A stretch of DNA of 64,000 nucleotides from Paracoccus pantotrophus (GCF_008824185.1 NZ_CP044425.1:1-64000); one strand, 5' to 3'. Positions 16,919-26,338 are shown, counted from the first letter of the stretch. Translations and numbers: made by a program. Notes: generated from the letters alone by a model not told the origin.

Positions 16919-17814
16919 TGTCCTTTTACTATTCCTATCAGCCGCTCATCGACTTCTTCCTGATCGCGGTCGGGCTGGGCTACAGCCAGCAGCTGGCGCT
17001 GCGCGCGGGCGTGTTCTCGATCGCCACCGCGGGTTTCTCGGCGCTTGGCGCCTATGCCACGGCGATCCTGGTGACGCGATACGGCGTCCCGGTGCCGGCG
17101 GCCATCCTGGTCTCGGCCGTGGTGGGCATGGCGGTCAGCTATGTGCTGTCGGTGCCGCTGGCGCGGTTGCGCGGCGCCTTCCAGGCCATCGCCACGCTGG
17201 CCTTCGTGCAGGTGGTGATCGCGCTGCTCTTGTATTTCGAAAGCTTCACCGGCGGCGCCATCGGCATCTCGGGCATCCCGCGGGTGATGAATACCGGCTG
17301 GCTGCTGCTGGCGGTGCTGGTCACGATCTACGTGATCTGGTCGATCAACCGCACCTCGGTCGGCCGGGTGTTCAACGCGCTGCGCCAGGACGATTCCGTC
17401 GCCGCCTCGCTTGGCGTGCCGATCAAGTCCTATTACGCGCTGGCCTTCGTGTTGTCGGGGCTGATCGGCGCGGTCTTCGGGGCGCTGCGTTCGCTTTACG
17501 TCTTCAACATCGAGCCGGTGGATTTCGGCTTTCACGCCATGGTGGCCAGCCTGACCGTGGTGGTGCTGGGCGGGCGCAACACGCTCCTGGGCCCCATCGC
17601 CGGGGCGCTGATCATGGCGATCCTGCCCGAACTGGCGCGCCCGCTGGCCGAGAACCGCGGCATCCTGAACGGGGTGATCCTGATTCTGGTCATCACCTTC
17701 CTGCCGAACGGCGTGGGCGATGAGCTGGTCTACTGGCTGCGCCGCCGCCTGCGCCGCGCGCCCAAAACCATGTCCAAGCGGAAGGAGGGGGCCGATGTCG
17801 TCGCTGCGGATTGA
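16915..17814 (+). CDS. HAAT ABC transporter permease (LivM-like)
   Basis: This 299-residue membrane protein has repeated hydrophobic helices and LivM-type motifs: GVFSIATAGFSALGAYA near the N-terminus, then PLARLRGAFQAIATLAF, GGAIGISGIP and LGGRNTLLGPIAGA. It pairs with the LivH-like subunit to form the channel. GGAGGA lies 8 bases before the first of two adjacent ATGs. The basic C-terminal tail (RRRLRRAPK) is followed by the ATPase gene, which starts inside this gene with a 20-base overlap. Confidence 0.92.
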   Translation: MMSFYYSYQPLIDFFLIAVGLGYSQQLALRAGVFSIATAGFSALGAYATAILVTRYGVPVPAAILVSAVVGMAVSYVLSVPLARLRGAFQAIATLAFVQVVIALLLYFESFTGGAIGISGIPRVMNTGWLLLAVLVTIYVIWSINRTSVGRVFNALRQDDSVAASLGVPIKSYYALAFVLSGLIGAVFGALRSLYVFNIEPVDFGFHAMVASLTVVVLGGRNTLLGPIAGALIMAILPELARPLAENRGILNGVILILVITFLPNGVGDELVYWLRRRLRRAPKTMSKRKEGADVVAAD

Positions 17815-18554
17815 GAACGCCTGCAAGTATTTCGGCGGGCTGAAGGCCGTCGACGGCATCAACATGACCGTCCCCGCCGGCCGGATCACCGGGCTGATCG
17901 GCCCGAACGGCGCCGGCAAAAGCACCGTCGTCAACATGATCTCGGGCGTCTACAGCCTGACCAGGGGCGAGGTCTACCTGGACGACCAGCAGCTTACCCG
18001 GCTGCATGTGGACGAGGTCGCCCGCCGCGGCATCGCCCGCACCTTCCAGAACATCCGCCTGCTGCCCGAGGAAAGCGTCCTCGACAATGTCGTCATCGGC
18101 TATTTCCGCAAGCAGCAGAGCGGCGTCATGGCCAGCCTGATGGGCCTGCCCGTCGCCCTGGCCGAGACCCGCCGCCTGCGCGAGCAGGCCTGGGAGCTGC
18201 TGGGCCGCTTCGGCATCCAGAAATATGCCGATTACGAGGCGGGCAGCCTGCCCTATGGCCACCAGCGCCGGGTCGAGATGGCCCGCTCGATCGCCGCGGC
18301 GCCGCGCATCGTCATGCTGGACGAACCGGTGGCCGGCATGAACGAGGTCGAATCCGCCGAAATGGCCGAGATCTTCGAGGATCTGGCCCGCTCGGGCATG
18401 GGGCTGTTGCTGATCGAGCATAACGTGGCCTTCGTCTCGCGCCTGTGCAGCCAGGTCTATGTGCTGGATTCCGGCCGCATGATCGCCGAGGGGCCGCCCG
18501 AAACCGTCACCCGCGATCCAAAGGTCATCGAGGCCTATATCGGAGGCAAGGCCG

Positions 18555-18565
<11 letters not shown>
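17795..18565 (+). CDS. HAAT ABC transporter ATP-binding protein (LivG-like)
   Basis: This 256-residue ATPase has Walker A GPNGAGKST, the LivG-type AFRTFQN-like segment IARTFQNIRL, signature LPYGHQRRVEMAR and Walker B IVMLDEPVAGMN, followed by LLIEHNV. It powers import together with the LivF-like subunit. The start at 17795 is preceded by GGAAGGAGG, inside the end of the LivM-like gene, and its 3' end overlaps the LivF-like start by 11 bases. Confidence 0.93.
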
Positions 18566-19259
<694 letters not shown>

Positions 19260-19265
19260 GCGGAC

Positions 19266-20063
19266 ATGGCCGAACGCATCCTGACCCTGCACCAGCTCAG
19301 CCTGCGCGACACCGACCCGGTGGCGCTGGTCCAGACCGCCGGGGCGACGGGCTTTCCCTTCGTCACGGTGTTCCTGCACCCGCCGGCGCCGCAGCTCGAC
19401 ATCTTTCCGCGGCTGCTGCCCGGCCCCCCGACACGGGCCTTCGTGCAGGCGCTACAGGCGGACGGCGTGCAGGTCCACAATATCGAGGCCCTGCCCTTTT
19501 CCGGCCGCACCGATCCCGCCGGCTACCTGCCGGTGCTGGACCATGCCGCCGAGATCGGGGCGCGGCGCGCCACCGTGCTGATCTATGACCGCGACCTGGC
19601 CCGCGCCTCGGACCGGCTGTCGCAGACCTGCGACGCGGCTGCCGCGCGCGGCATCGCCCTGTCCATCGAGTTCATGGCGTTTTCCTCGTTGCCCAGGGTG
19701 GGCGAGGCGGCGGATTTCGTGCGCCAGAACGGCCATGCGAACCTGAGCCTGCTGGTCGATCCGCTGCACCTGGCGCGCACCGGCGGCAGCCCGGCCCAGC
19801 TTGCCCCCCTCGCCGACACCATCGGTGCGCTGCAATTCTGCGACGCGATGCTGGCCGCGCCCGAGGACGCCTTTCGCGAGGCGGTCGAGGATCGCGCGAT
19901 ACCGGGCGAGGGCGAGCTGCCGCTGCAAGCCCTGCTGGACGCCACCGATCCCGGCCTGCCGCTGGATGTCGAGGTGCCGATGCTGCGGCTTGAGAAACAG
20001 GGGCTGGATCCCATCGCCCGCGCGCATCTGCTGAAACGGGCGCTGCGGCGCTATCGGCTGTGA
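19266..20063 (+). CDS. Sugar phosphate isomerase/epimerase-like TIM-barrel protein
   Basis: This 265-residue protein resembles the AP-endonuclease-2/xylose-isomerase-like TIM-barrel family. Candidate metal ligands are Glu in LSIEFMAF, Asp-His in LLVDPLHLAR and Glu in LDVEVPML. Members include inosose dehydratases, hydroxypyruvate isomerases and 3-dehydroshikimate dehydratases, so an isomerase or lyase role is plausible. It sits at the 3' end of the transporter operon, 6 bases after the LivF-like gene. The substrate is unknown. Confidence 0.75.
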   Translation: MAERILTLHQLSLRDTDPVALVQTAGATGFPFVTVFLHPPAPQLDIFPRLLPGPPTRAFVQALQADGVQVHNIEALPFSGRTDPAGYLPVLDHAAEIGARRATVLIYDRDLARASDRLSQTCDAAAARGIALSIEFMAFSSLPRVGEAADFVRQNGHANLSLLVDPLHLARTGGSPAQLAPLADTIGALQFCDAMLAAPEDAFREAVEDRAIPGEGELPLQALLDATDPGLPLDVEVPMLRLEKQGLDPIARAHLLKRALRRYRL

Positions 20064-20075
20064 AGGGCGCGGCCG

Positions 20076-20411
20076 TCAGCCGCGCCGCACCAGCACGCGG
20101 CGGCCGGAAATCCTGACCTCGACCCTGGGCAGGTCGCTGCAAAGCGAGGACAGCGCCTTGCCGGTCGAGCAGTCGAACCGGGCGCCGTGCTTGGGACAGA
20201 TCACCACATTGCCTTCGACCTCGCCCTCGGACAGGCGGGCGAAGCTATGCGTGCAATTGCCGGAAAAGGCGACGATCTCGCCGTCGCGGCGGCACAGGAT
20301 CACCTCGCGCCCGCCGGCGGTGACGAACCAGGGGCCGGCACTTGGCACCTGCATGACCGCGCCGACATCGACGAATTCCTCGGCATCGGCGCCCAATCCT
20401 CTCGGGATCAT
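20076..20411 (-). CDS. Rieske 2Fe-2S ferredoxin
   Basis: This 111-residue single-domain Rieske protein has ligands in the pattern C-T-H-x16-C-PK-H (CTHSFARLS ... CPKHGARFD), as in biphenyl- or toluene-dioxygenase ferredoxins. It is a second possible electron donor for the Rieske oxygenase at 9704, besides the ferredoxin at 12637. It lies 73 bases downstream of the acyl-CoA dehydrogenase gene on the same strand, and convergent to the TIM-barrel gene with only 12 bases between stops. Confidence 0.9.
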   Translation of the reverse strand: MIPRGLGADAEEFVDVGAVMQVPSAGPWFVTAGGREVILCRRDGEIVAFSGNCTHSFARLSEGEVEGNVVICPKHGARFDCSTGKALSSLCSDLPRVEVRISGRRVLVRRG

Positions 20412-20484
20412 TCCCTGCCCTTTCCTTCTTGCCGCCAGATTTCGGGGGAAACGCCGGGCCGGTCAACCCGGCCCGGCACCTGGA

Positions 20485-21648
20485 TCAGGCACGGCGCTGG
20501 TTGAAACGGCGCCCGACCATGGCGGCGGTGATGTTCACCTTCTGGATGTCCACCGCGCCGCCGGCGATGCCCCAGCCCCAGGAATCGCGCAGCCGGCGCT
20601 CCATCGGATATTCCTTGGAATAGCCGTAACCGCCCATCAGCTGCACGGCATTGCCGGTCACTTCGCGCGAGATCTCGTTGGCAAAGCATTTCGCCAGCGA
20701 GCTGTCCAGGATCGAGGGCATCCCGTCCTGGGCGTTCTGCGCCGCGCGATGGATCAGCAGCCGCGCCGCATCGACGCGCAACCGCATCTCGGCCAGCTTG
20801 ATCTGCACCGCCTGGAAATCGACCAGCGGCCGGCCGAATTGGTGGCGCTCCTGCACATAGTCCAGCACATCCTCGAGCGCGCCGGAAGCCTGGCCCAGCG
20901 ACATGGTGGCATTGCCGCAGCGCTCCAGGTCGAAGGCTTCCATCAGCCGCTTGAAGCCGCCGCCGGGCACGACGACATGCTCCAGCGGCAGCTCGACATT
21001 GTCGAAGAACAGGTCGCTCGACGGCACGCCGCGGAACCCCATAAGCCGCTCCTGCGGGCCGAAGCTGAAGCCGGGCATGCCCTTTTCCACATAGACCGCA
21101 CCGATCGAGCCCGCGCCCGGCCTGTCGTCGAAACGGGCATAGACCAGATAGCCCTCGGCATGGCCGCCGCCGGAACACCAGCGCTTCGAGCCGTTCAGCA
21201 CGACCCTGCCCGATTCGATGCGGGCGCGGGTCTTCAGGTCGGTCAGCGCCGAGCCGGCATCGGGTTCGGACATGCCGATGGCGACCACCTTTTCGCCGCG
21301 GCAAACGGCGGGGATCACGCGTGCCTTCAGGCTTTCGGGCGCGAAATGCTCGATGGCGCGCACCGGGCCGACGCAGGATTCGAAGACCGGAAACGCCACG
21401 GCGGAACTGATCTTGGCGAACTCCTCGACGACCAGCAGCGCCTCAAGATTGCCCAGCCCCATGCCGCCATATTCCTCGGCCACGTTGATGCCAAGGAAAC
21501 CCAGCTCGGCATAGCGCCTGACCCATTCATGCGGGACTGGCTCTGCCTTCTCCTCAAGCTCGCGGGCAAGATCCACCAGCTCGCTGCGGGCGAACTTGCG
21601 CGCTGCCTCTTGCAGGTCACGCTGGATCTCGGTCAGCCGGAAATCCAT
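20485..21648 (-). CDS. Acyl-CoA dehydrogenase
   Basis: This 387-residue FAD enzyme of the acyl-CoA dehydrogenase family should desaturate an acyl-CoA at alpha-beta. Visible are EEYGGMGLG, the FAD segment MSEPDAGSALTDLKT (126-140) and RHQFGRPLVDFQ. The usual medium/short-chain catalytic Glu region (YEGT) reads IAGGA at about 361-365, without Glu. An alternative base, E242 in FDLERCG, falls at the position used by isovaleryl- and long-chain-type enzymes. The start at 21648 follows GGAGGAG; an in-frame TTG 4 codons upstream is unlikely. It is divergent from the E1a gene. Confidence 0.92.
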   Translation of the reverse strand: MDFRLTEIQRDLQEAARKFARSELVDLARELEEKAEPVPHEWVRRYAELGFLGINVAEEYGGMGLGNLEALLVVEEFAKISSAVAFPVFESCVGPVRAIEHFAPESLKARVIPAVCRGEKVVAIGMSEPDAGSALTDLKTRARIESGRVVLNGSKRWCSGGGHAEGYLVYARFDDRPGAGSIGAVYVEKGMPGFSFGPQERLMGFRGVPSSDLFFDNVELPLEHVVVPGGGFKRLMEAFDLERCGNATMSLGQASGALEDVLDYVQERHQFGRPLVDFQAVQIKLAEMRLRVDAARLLIHRAAQNAQDGMPSILDSSLAKCFANEISREVTGNAVQLMGGYGYSKEYPMERRLRDSWGWGIAGGAVDIQKVNITAAMVGRRFNQRRA

Positions 21649-21680
21649 CCTCTCCTCCAAAAATACATTTAATGCTTATC

Positions 21681-21690
21681 TAGTATACAT
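21681..21690. promoter_or_regulatory. Putative operator TAGTATACAT in divergent gap
   Basis: GTATAC sits at the centre of this near-palindrome, between the divergent acyl-CoA dehydrogenase (start 21648) and E1a (start 21775) genes. It shares the TATACA core with the other gaps of the island. It could be an operator or a -10 element. Confidence 0.4.
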
Positions 21691-21774
21691 ATGACCTATG
21701 CTTTGAACATATATAAATTGACATGCCCGCAAGAATCGACCAGTTTCCGGGTGCAAGACGAGCGGGAGAGGGCC

Positions 21775-22740
21775 ATGCAACAAAGCCGCACCGACATCCT
21801 GAAGGCCTATCGGCAGATGCGGATGATCCGGGAATTCGAGGAAAGACTGCATATCGAGAATCGCAGCGGCGAAATCGCCGGCTTCACGCATCTGTATGCG
21901 GGACAAGAGGCGATCGCCGTCGGCATCTGCGAGCATCTGACCGACCGCGACTATATCAGCTCGACCCATCGCGGGCATGGCCATTGCATCGCCAAGGGTT
22001 GCGACCCGCGGCTGATGATGCACGAAATCTATGGCCGCGCCGACGGGCTGTGCAAGGGCCGCGGCGGCTCGATGCATATCGCCGACATCGACAAGGGCAT
22101 GCTGGGCGCGAACGGCATCGTCGGCGGCGGGCCGCCCATCGCGGTCGGCGCGGCCCTGGCCTGCCAGGCGCGCGGCGACGGCAGCGTGGCGGTATCCTTC
22201 GGCGGCGGCGGCTCGTCGAACCAGGGCACGGTCTTCGAGGCGATGAACATGGCCGTCGTGCTGAAGCTGCCCAAGATCTTCGTCTTCGAACTGAACGGCT
22301 ATTCCGAACATACCGGCGAAGGCTATGGCATCGGCTCGGACCTGGCCGGGCGGACGCGGGGCTTCGGCCTGCCGGTCTTCGAGGCGGATGGGTTCGACTA
22401 TTTCTCGGTCCACCAGGCGATGGCGGATGCGCTGGAGCATGTGCGCGCCGGCAAGGGCCCCTGCGCCCTGATCGCCGAGGCGACGCGCTATTTCGGCCAT
22501 TTCGAGGGCGATCCCCAGAACTACCGCGCCAAGGACGAGGTCAAGACCCTGCGCGAGACCCGGGACGCCCTGCTGCGTTTCCGCCGGAAAGTCACCGAGG
22601 CCAAGCTGATCGAGGCCGGCGAGCTCGATGCCATCGACGCCGAGATCGCGGCCTTCATCGAGGATTGCGTGGCCTCGGCCCGCAAGGCGCCGGCACCGGG
22701 GGCCGAGATCATGCTCTCTGACGTCTATGCCGATTACTAG
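21775..22740 (+). CDS. 2-oxoacid (pyruvate/acetoin-type) dehydrogenase E1 alpha subunit
   Basis: This 321-residue thiamine-diphosphate E1a subunit shows RGHGHCIAKG, GRGGSMHIAD, GANGIVGGG and SNQGTVFEAMNMA. The ATG at 21775 follows GGGAGAGGGCC. The ThDP/Mg motif is unusual: where relatives read GDGASNQG, this protein reads GGGGSSNQG, so the Mg-binding Asp is Gly (codon GGC). The later ENN element is ELN, keeping the second Asn. It either binds the cofactor differently or is catalytically impaired. The genes for E1b and E2 follow immediately. Confidence 0.88.
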   Translation: MQQSRTDILKAYRQMRMIREFEERLHIENRSGEIAGFTHLYAGQEAIAVGICEHLTDRDYISSTHRGHGHCIAKGCDPRLMMHEIYGRADGLCKGRGGSMHIADIDKGMLGANGIVGGGPPIAVGAALACQARGDGSVAVSFGGGGSSNQGTVFEAMNMAVVLKLPKIFVFELNGYSEHTGEGYGIGSDLAGRTRGFGLPVFEADGFDYFSVHQAMADALEHVRAGKGPCALIAEATRYFGHFEGDPQNYRAKDEVKTLRETRDALLRFRRKVTEAKLIEAGELDAIDAEIAAFIEDCVASARKAPAPGAEIMLSDVYADY

Positions 22741-22749
22741 GACCGCATC

Positions 22750-23763
22750 ATGACCGTGAAAACCATGCGAGAGGCGCTGAACGAGGCGCTGTTTCAGGAG
22801 ATGCGCCGCGATCCCGGCGTCATCGTCATCGGCGAGGACGTGTCGGGCGGTGCCGGCGGGTCGTCGGGCAGCCGCGATGCGGCCGGGGGCATCTTCGGCG
22901 TGACCAAGGGGCTGATGGGCGAATTCGGCGACAAGCGCGTCATCGACACGCCGATCTCGGAAAGCGCCATCATCGGCCTGGCCAATGGTGCGGCGCTGGC
23001 CGGCATGCGCCCGGTGGCCGAGCTGATGTTCGCCGATTTCGTCGGCGTCGCCATGGACCAGATCTATAACCAGATGGCCAAGTTCCGCTATATGTTCGGC
23101 GGCAAGGCCAAGGCGCCCATCGTCGTGCGCATGTCCATGGGCGCAGGCATGAACGCCGCCGCCCAGCACAGCCAGACCATCTATTCCATGCTGTCGGCCG
23201 TGCCGGGGCTGAAGGTGGTGGTGCCGTCGAACCCGGCCGATGCCAAGGGCATGCTGGCCGCGGCGATCCGCGACGACGACCCGGTGATCTTTCTGGAACA
23301 CAAGGCGCTTTATTCCAGCAAGGGCGAGGTGCCGGACGGCGAATATGTGGCACCGCTGCATGGCGCAAGCCTGGTGCAATCGGGCAAGGACGCGACCGTG
23401 GTCACGCTGGGCCGCATGGTCTCCTTTGCCGCAAAGGCGGCGGCCAAGCTGGCCGGGGACGGGATCACCGTCGATCTGATCGACCTGCGCTCCACCTCGC
23501 CCATCGACGAAGAGATGATCCTGGAAAGCCTGTCGCTGACCGGGCGGCTGGTGGTCGTGGACGAATCGAACCCGGTCTGTTCGATCGCCTCGGAAATCGC
23601 CGCCATCGCGGCCGAGAAGGGCTTCGCCTCGCTGCGCGCGCCGGTGGTGCGGGTCACGGCGCCGCATACGCCGGTGCCCTTCGCCCGCGAGTTGGAGCGC
23701 ATGTATGTTCCCGGTCCCGACCGGATCGAAGCGGCCATCCGCAAAGCCGTGAAAGGAGAGTGA
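22750..23763 (+). CDS. 2-oxoacid dehydrogenase E1 beta subunit
   Basis: This 337-residue transketolase-like subunit pairs with E1a to decarboxylate a 2-oxoacid. It has VIGEDVS with the conserved Glu, RVIDTPISESAIIG, FADFVGVAMDQIYNQ and HSQTIYSM, followed by a C-terminal transketolase domain (VVTLGRMV, DLRSTSPID). It begins 9 bases after the E1a stop, and its stop overlaps the E2 coding start region (GTGAGCATG). The E2 ATG lies 3 bases after this stop. Confidence 0.92.
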   Translation: MTVKTMREALNEALFQEMRRDPGVIVIGEDVSGGAGGSSGSRDAAGGIFGVTKGLMGEFGDKRVIDTPISESAIIGLANGAALAGMRPVAELMFADFVGVAMDQIYNQMAKFRYMFGGKAKAPIVVRMSMGAGMNAAAQHSQTIYSMLSAVPGLKVVVPSNPADAKGMLAAAIRDDDPVIFLEHKALYSSKGEVPDGEYVAPLHGASLVQSGKDATVVTLGRMVSFAAKAAAKLAGDGITVDLIDLRSTSPIDEEMILESLSLTGRLVVVDESNPVCSIASEIAAIAAEKGFASLRAPVVRVTAPHTPVPFARELERMYVPGPDRIEAAIRKAVKGE

Positions 23764-23765
23764 GC

Positions 23766-25184
23766 ATGGCCCTGATCCATCCCGTCACCCTGCCGAAATG
23801 GGGCCTTGAAATGTCCGAGGGCCAGATCTCGCGCTGGATCGTCGCCGAGGGCGACAGCGTCGAGCCGGGCACCGAGCTGGTCGACATCGAGACCGACAAG
23901 ATCGTCAACACGCTGGACACCGACAGGGGCGGCATCCTGCGCCGCATCCTGGTGCCCGAGGGCGAGACCGCCCCGGTCGGCGCGCTGATCGCCGTGCTGG
24001 CCGAGGCGGAAGCCAGCGAGGCCGAGCTGGCCGCGTTCATCGCCTCCTATGTGCCCGTCGATGCCTCCTTCGAGCCCAAGGACGAGGCAAAATCCGCGTC
24101 GCCCGAGCCCTCCCCCGCCGCCGAGGCGCCCGCCGAGGCCGGCGCCGGGCCGAAGGCCTCTCCCCTGGCGCGCCGCATCGCGGAACAGGACGGCATCGAC
24201 CTGGCCGGGGTCCAGGGCTCGGGCCAGGGCGGCAAGATCAAAAAGGCCGATCTGCCGTCGCGCCCTGCCGCGCTTGCCCCCGACGAAGCGGCAAGGCGGA
24301 ATACGGGCGCCCGTGCCAGCCCGGTCGCGGTGAATTTCGCCAATGCGCTTGGCTTCGACCTGACCGGGCTGAAACCCAGCGGCTACCGCGGCCGCATCTC
24401 GCTGGCCGATGTGCAGGCGGCGGTGCAGGCGGCCGGCCTGTGGTCGCCGCCGGCGGCTGCGATCCCCGCCGCGCCGGCTGTGGCCCCGGCAGCCGCGGCG
24501 CAGGGGGTCGAGCAGCCCTTTACCGGGATGCGCAAATCCATCGCCAATGCGCTGCGCCATTCCAAGCAGACCGTGCCGCATTTCTACACCGCCATGGATG
24601 TCGAGATGGACGCGCTGATGGCCCTGCGCGGCCAGTTCAACAGCGGGCGCGAGGGGGCGAAGATCTCGGTCAACGACTTCCTGCTGCGCGCCGCCGCCCT
24701 GGCCCTGGCCGCCCATCCCGAGGTGAACATCCACGTCTCGGACGGCGGCATCACCCGCTTCGACCAGGTCGACCTGTGCGTCGCCGTGGCCATCGACGCC
24801 GGGCTGGTGACGCCGGTGATCCGCAATGCCGCGCAGCGATCCCTGACCGAGATCGCGGCCGAGGCGGGCCGGCTGATCGCCGCCGCCCGCGACCGCAGCC
24901 TGACCGCCGAGGATCTGCGCGGCGGCACCTTCACCCTGTCCAACCTGGGCATGTATGGCGTGCGCAGCTTCGACGCGATCATCAACCCGCCCCAGGGCGC
25001 GATCCTGGCGGTGGGCGCCCCCCGGCGCGAGGCGCGCGAGACCGCCGAGGGCGGGCTGCGCTTCGCCAGCGTCGCGACTCTGACGCTTTCGGCCGATCAC
25101 CGCGGCATCGACGGCGCGGTCGCCGCGCGGTTCCTCTCCACCCTGAAGGCCCGGATCGAGACGCCGATGGCGCTGGTGATGTGA
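23766..25184 (+). CDS. 2-oxoacid dehydrogenase E2 (dihydrolipoyl acyltransferase)
   Basis: This 472-residue E2 begins with a lipoyl domain (about 1-80; lipoyl Lys45 in ETDKIV). It then has an Ala/Pro/Glu linker and two consecutive peripheral-subunit-binding segments: ASPLARRIAEQDGIDL (131-146) and ASPVAVNFANALGFDL (184-199). The C-terminal catalytic domain (about 250-472) carries DHRGIDG with H445 and D449. The ATG at 23766 is 7 bases after AGGAG; GTG at 23760 is too close to it. It passes the acyl group to CoA and docks E3, probably the enzyme encoded at 3524. Confidence 0.92.
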   Translation: MALIHPVTLPKWGLEMSEGQISRWIVAEGDSVEPGTELVDIETDKIVNTLDTDRGGILRRILVPEGETAPVGALIAVLAEAEASEAELAAFIASYVPVDASFEPKDEAKSASPEPSPAAEAPAEAGAGPKASPLARRIAEQDGIDLAGVQGSGQGGKIKKADLPSRPAALAPDEAARRNTGARASPVAVNFANALGFDLTGLKPSGYRGRISLADVQAAVQAAGLWSPPAAAIPAAPAVAPAAAAQGVEQPFTGMRKSIANALRHSKQTVPHFYTAMDVEMDALMALRGQFNSGREGAKISVNDFLLRAAALALAAHPEVNIHVSDGGITRFDQVDLCVAVAIDAGLVTPVIRNAAQRSLTEIAAEAGRLIAAARDRSLTAEDLRGGTFTLSNLGMYGVRSFDAIINPPQGAILAVGAPRREARETAEGGLRFASVATLTLSADHRGIDGAVAARFLSTLKARIETPMALVM

Positions 25185-25204
25185 CCCGGCCTCCCGGCGC
25201 GGCG

Positions 25205-25227
25205 AAGGCCCCCTTTTCGGGGGCCTT
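25205..25227. terminator. Bidirectional rho-independent terminator
   Basis: AAGGCCCCC (25205-25213) pairs with GGGGGCCTT (25219-25227) across a 5-base loop TTTTC, followed by TT. The hairpin sits between the E2 stop (25184) and the stop of the convergent VOC gene (25231). Because the stem starts with AA and ends with TT, it can work in both directions. Confidence 0.8.
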
Positions 25228-25230
25228 TTC

Positions 25231-25704
25231 CTATTCGGGGACCGGCCAATGCGCCGCGAAGGGATGGGACGCATCGTAAAGCTCCAGCAGCTCCACGACA
25301 TTGCCGTCCGGGTCATGGCCATAGACCGCGTTGAAGGTCGGCCGCGGCAGGGGCGAGGAATGGAATACCACGCCCTTCTGTCGCAGCCGTTCGTATTCGG
25401 CGTCCAGATCCTGCACCGCCAGGCAAAGATGCGTCAGCCCGGCCCCGAACAGGCGCTGATGCGGGCCGCGCCGCTCCGGGGCCGGCGACTCGAACTGGAA
25501 CAGCTCCAGATAGCAGTTCCGGTGCCGCAGCATCGCCAGTTGGGCGGCCGAGCCGCTGGCGCCCAGCAGCGCGTTCTGGGCTTCGGCATCGGCGGTCCAG
25601 GACTGGCGGTGGACCAGTTCGAACCCCAGCACCTCGGTATAGAAGCCGATCAGCCTTTCGATGTCATGGGTCGAGATCGCCGCGTGATGAACCCCCAGGA
25701 TCAC
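25231..25704 (-). CDS. VOC family protein (glyoxalase-like)
   Basis: This 157-residue VOC protein starts at a GTG (25704) that overlaps the stop of the upstream NTF2-like gene as GTGA; no ATG fits the start of the fold. It has ILGVHHAAIS at the N-terminus, YLELFQFESP, LTHLCLAV and the C-terminal VYGHDPDGNVVELLE. Candidate metal ligands are the early His, Glu in YLELF, His in THL and the last Glu, the usual 2-His-2-Glu glyoxalase pattern. It is a clear paralogue of the VOC gene at 31504, which has the same kind of start overlap. The reaction is unknown. Confidence 0.85.
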   Translation of the reverse strand: MILGVHHAAISTHDIERLIGFYTEVLGFELVHRQSWTADAEAQNALLGASGSAAQLAMLRHRNCYLELFQFESPAPERRGPHQRLFGAGLTHLCLAVQDLDAEYERLRQKGVVFHSSPLPRPTFNAVYGHDPDGNVVELLELYDASHPFAAHWPVPE

Positions 25705-26267
25705 GCCTGCTGTTCCTCGGGCTGGTAATGCTGCACCCAGCCGGTCCAGCTGGGCAGCGATTCGGGATAGTCGCCGGGCATCGGCACCTCGTATCCGCGC
25801 TGGCGCAAGGGCGAGGCCAGCGCCTCGGCATAGCTCTGCACCGGCACGTAATACAGGAACTTCAGCAGCCGCGAGGCGAAATACCATTTCCCGTCGCGGC
25901 GGCGGTATTCGTCCTCGTAGCGCAGCGAGCCGACCAGCACCTGCTGGTTGCGCACCGCCTCGGCATGGCAGAACACCTCGCCGGTGGCGCGGTCGGGGTC
26001 GGCGGGATCGAAATTGATGACCGTGTCATGGGTCCAGTGGACGGACAGGCCCAGCACCTCGAAGCGCTTGCGATACATCTGCATGATGCCCTCGAGCCCC
26101 TCGCCCTTCATGCGCCCGTCGGCGGAGCGCACCCAGGACTCCTCGCGAAACAGCGACCGCAACAGGGGCACGTCGCGGTCGTCGCAGGCTTTGCAGTAAT
26201 GCGAAATCAGCGCCAGGATCTCGGCACGCGATTCCAGGCGGTCCAGCCGGATTTCCAGATCGGTCAA
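25701..26267 (-). CDS. NTF2/SnoaL-like protein
   Basis: This 188-residue protein has the cone-shaped NTF2-like pattern LESRAEILALISHYCKACDDRD, then a region ending RYEDEYRRRDGKWYFASRLLKF. The family includes small hydratases, cyclases and isomerases (ketosteroid-isomerase-like) and the beta subunits of ring-hydroxylating dioxygenases. The start is a TTG at 26267 with GGGAGAGA upstream; no ATG occurs near the N-terminus. It is translationally coupled to the VOC gene. It could be a lyase/isomerase in the pathway or, less likely, a partner of the distant Rieske alpha subunit. Confidence 0.75.
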   Translation of the reverse strand: MTDLEIRLDRLESRAEILALISHYCKACDDRDVPLLRSLFREESWVRSADGRMKGEGLEGIMQMYRKRFEVLGLSVHWTHDTVINFDPADPDRATGEVFCHAEAVRNQQVLVGSLRYEDEYRRRDGKWYFASRLLKFLYYVPVQSYAEALASPLRQRGYEVPMPGDYPESLPSWTGWVQHYQPEEQQA

Positions 26268-26308
26268 CTTGTCTCTCCCTTATAGCGACAAAACCATTAT
26301 TGCACACA

Positions 26309-26338
26309 TTGACACGATATTCATTATATAGTTTTATA
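26309..26338 (+). promoter_or_regulatory. Candidate sigma-70-like promoter for the thioesterase-hydratase-ligase operon
   Basis: TTGACA at 26309-26314 is followed after 18 bases by TTTATA at 26333-26338. Initiation near 26345 would favour the ATG at 26382 over the GTG at 26343 for the first gene. A TGTATA at 26344-26349 fits the motif shared with other gaps. The assignment is by eye. Confidence 0.45.

Noticed and set aside
22203..22232. Using ARGDGSV just upstream in E1a as the thiamine motif
   Set aside because: Its distance to SNQG and to the downstream Asn does not fit the family. GGGGSSNQG is the aligned position, so the Asp loss is kept as a finding.
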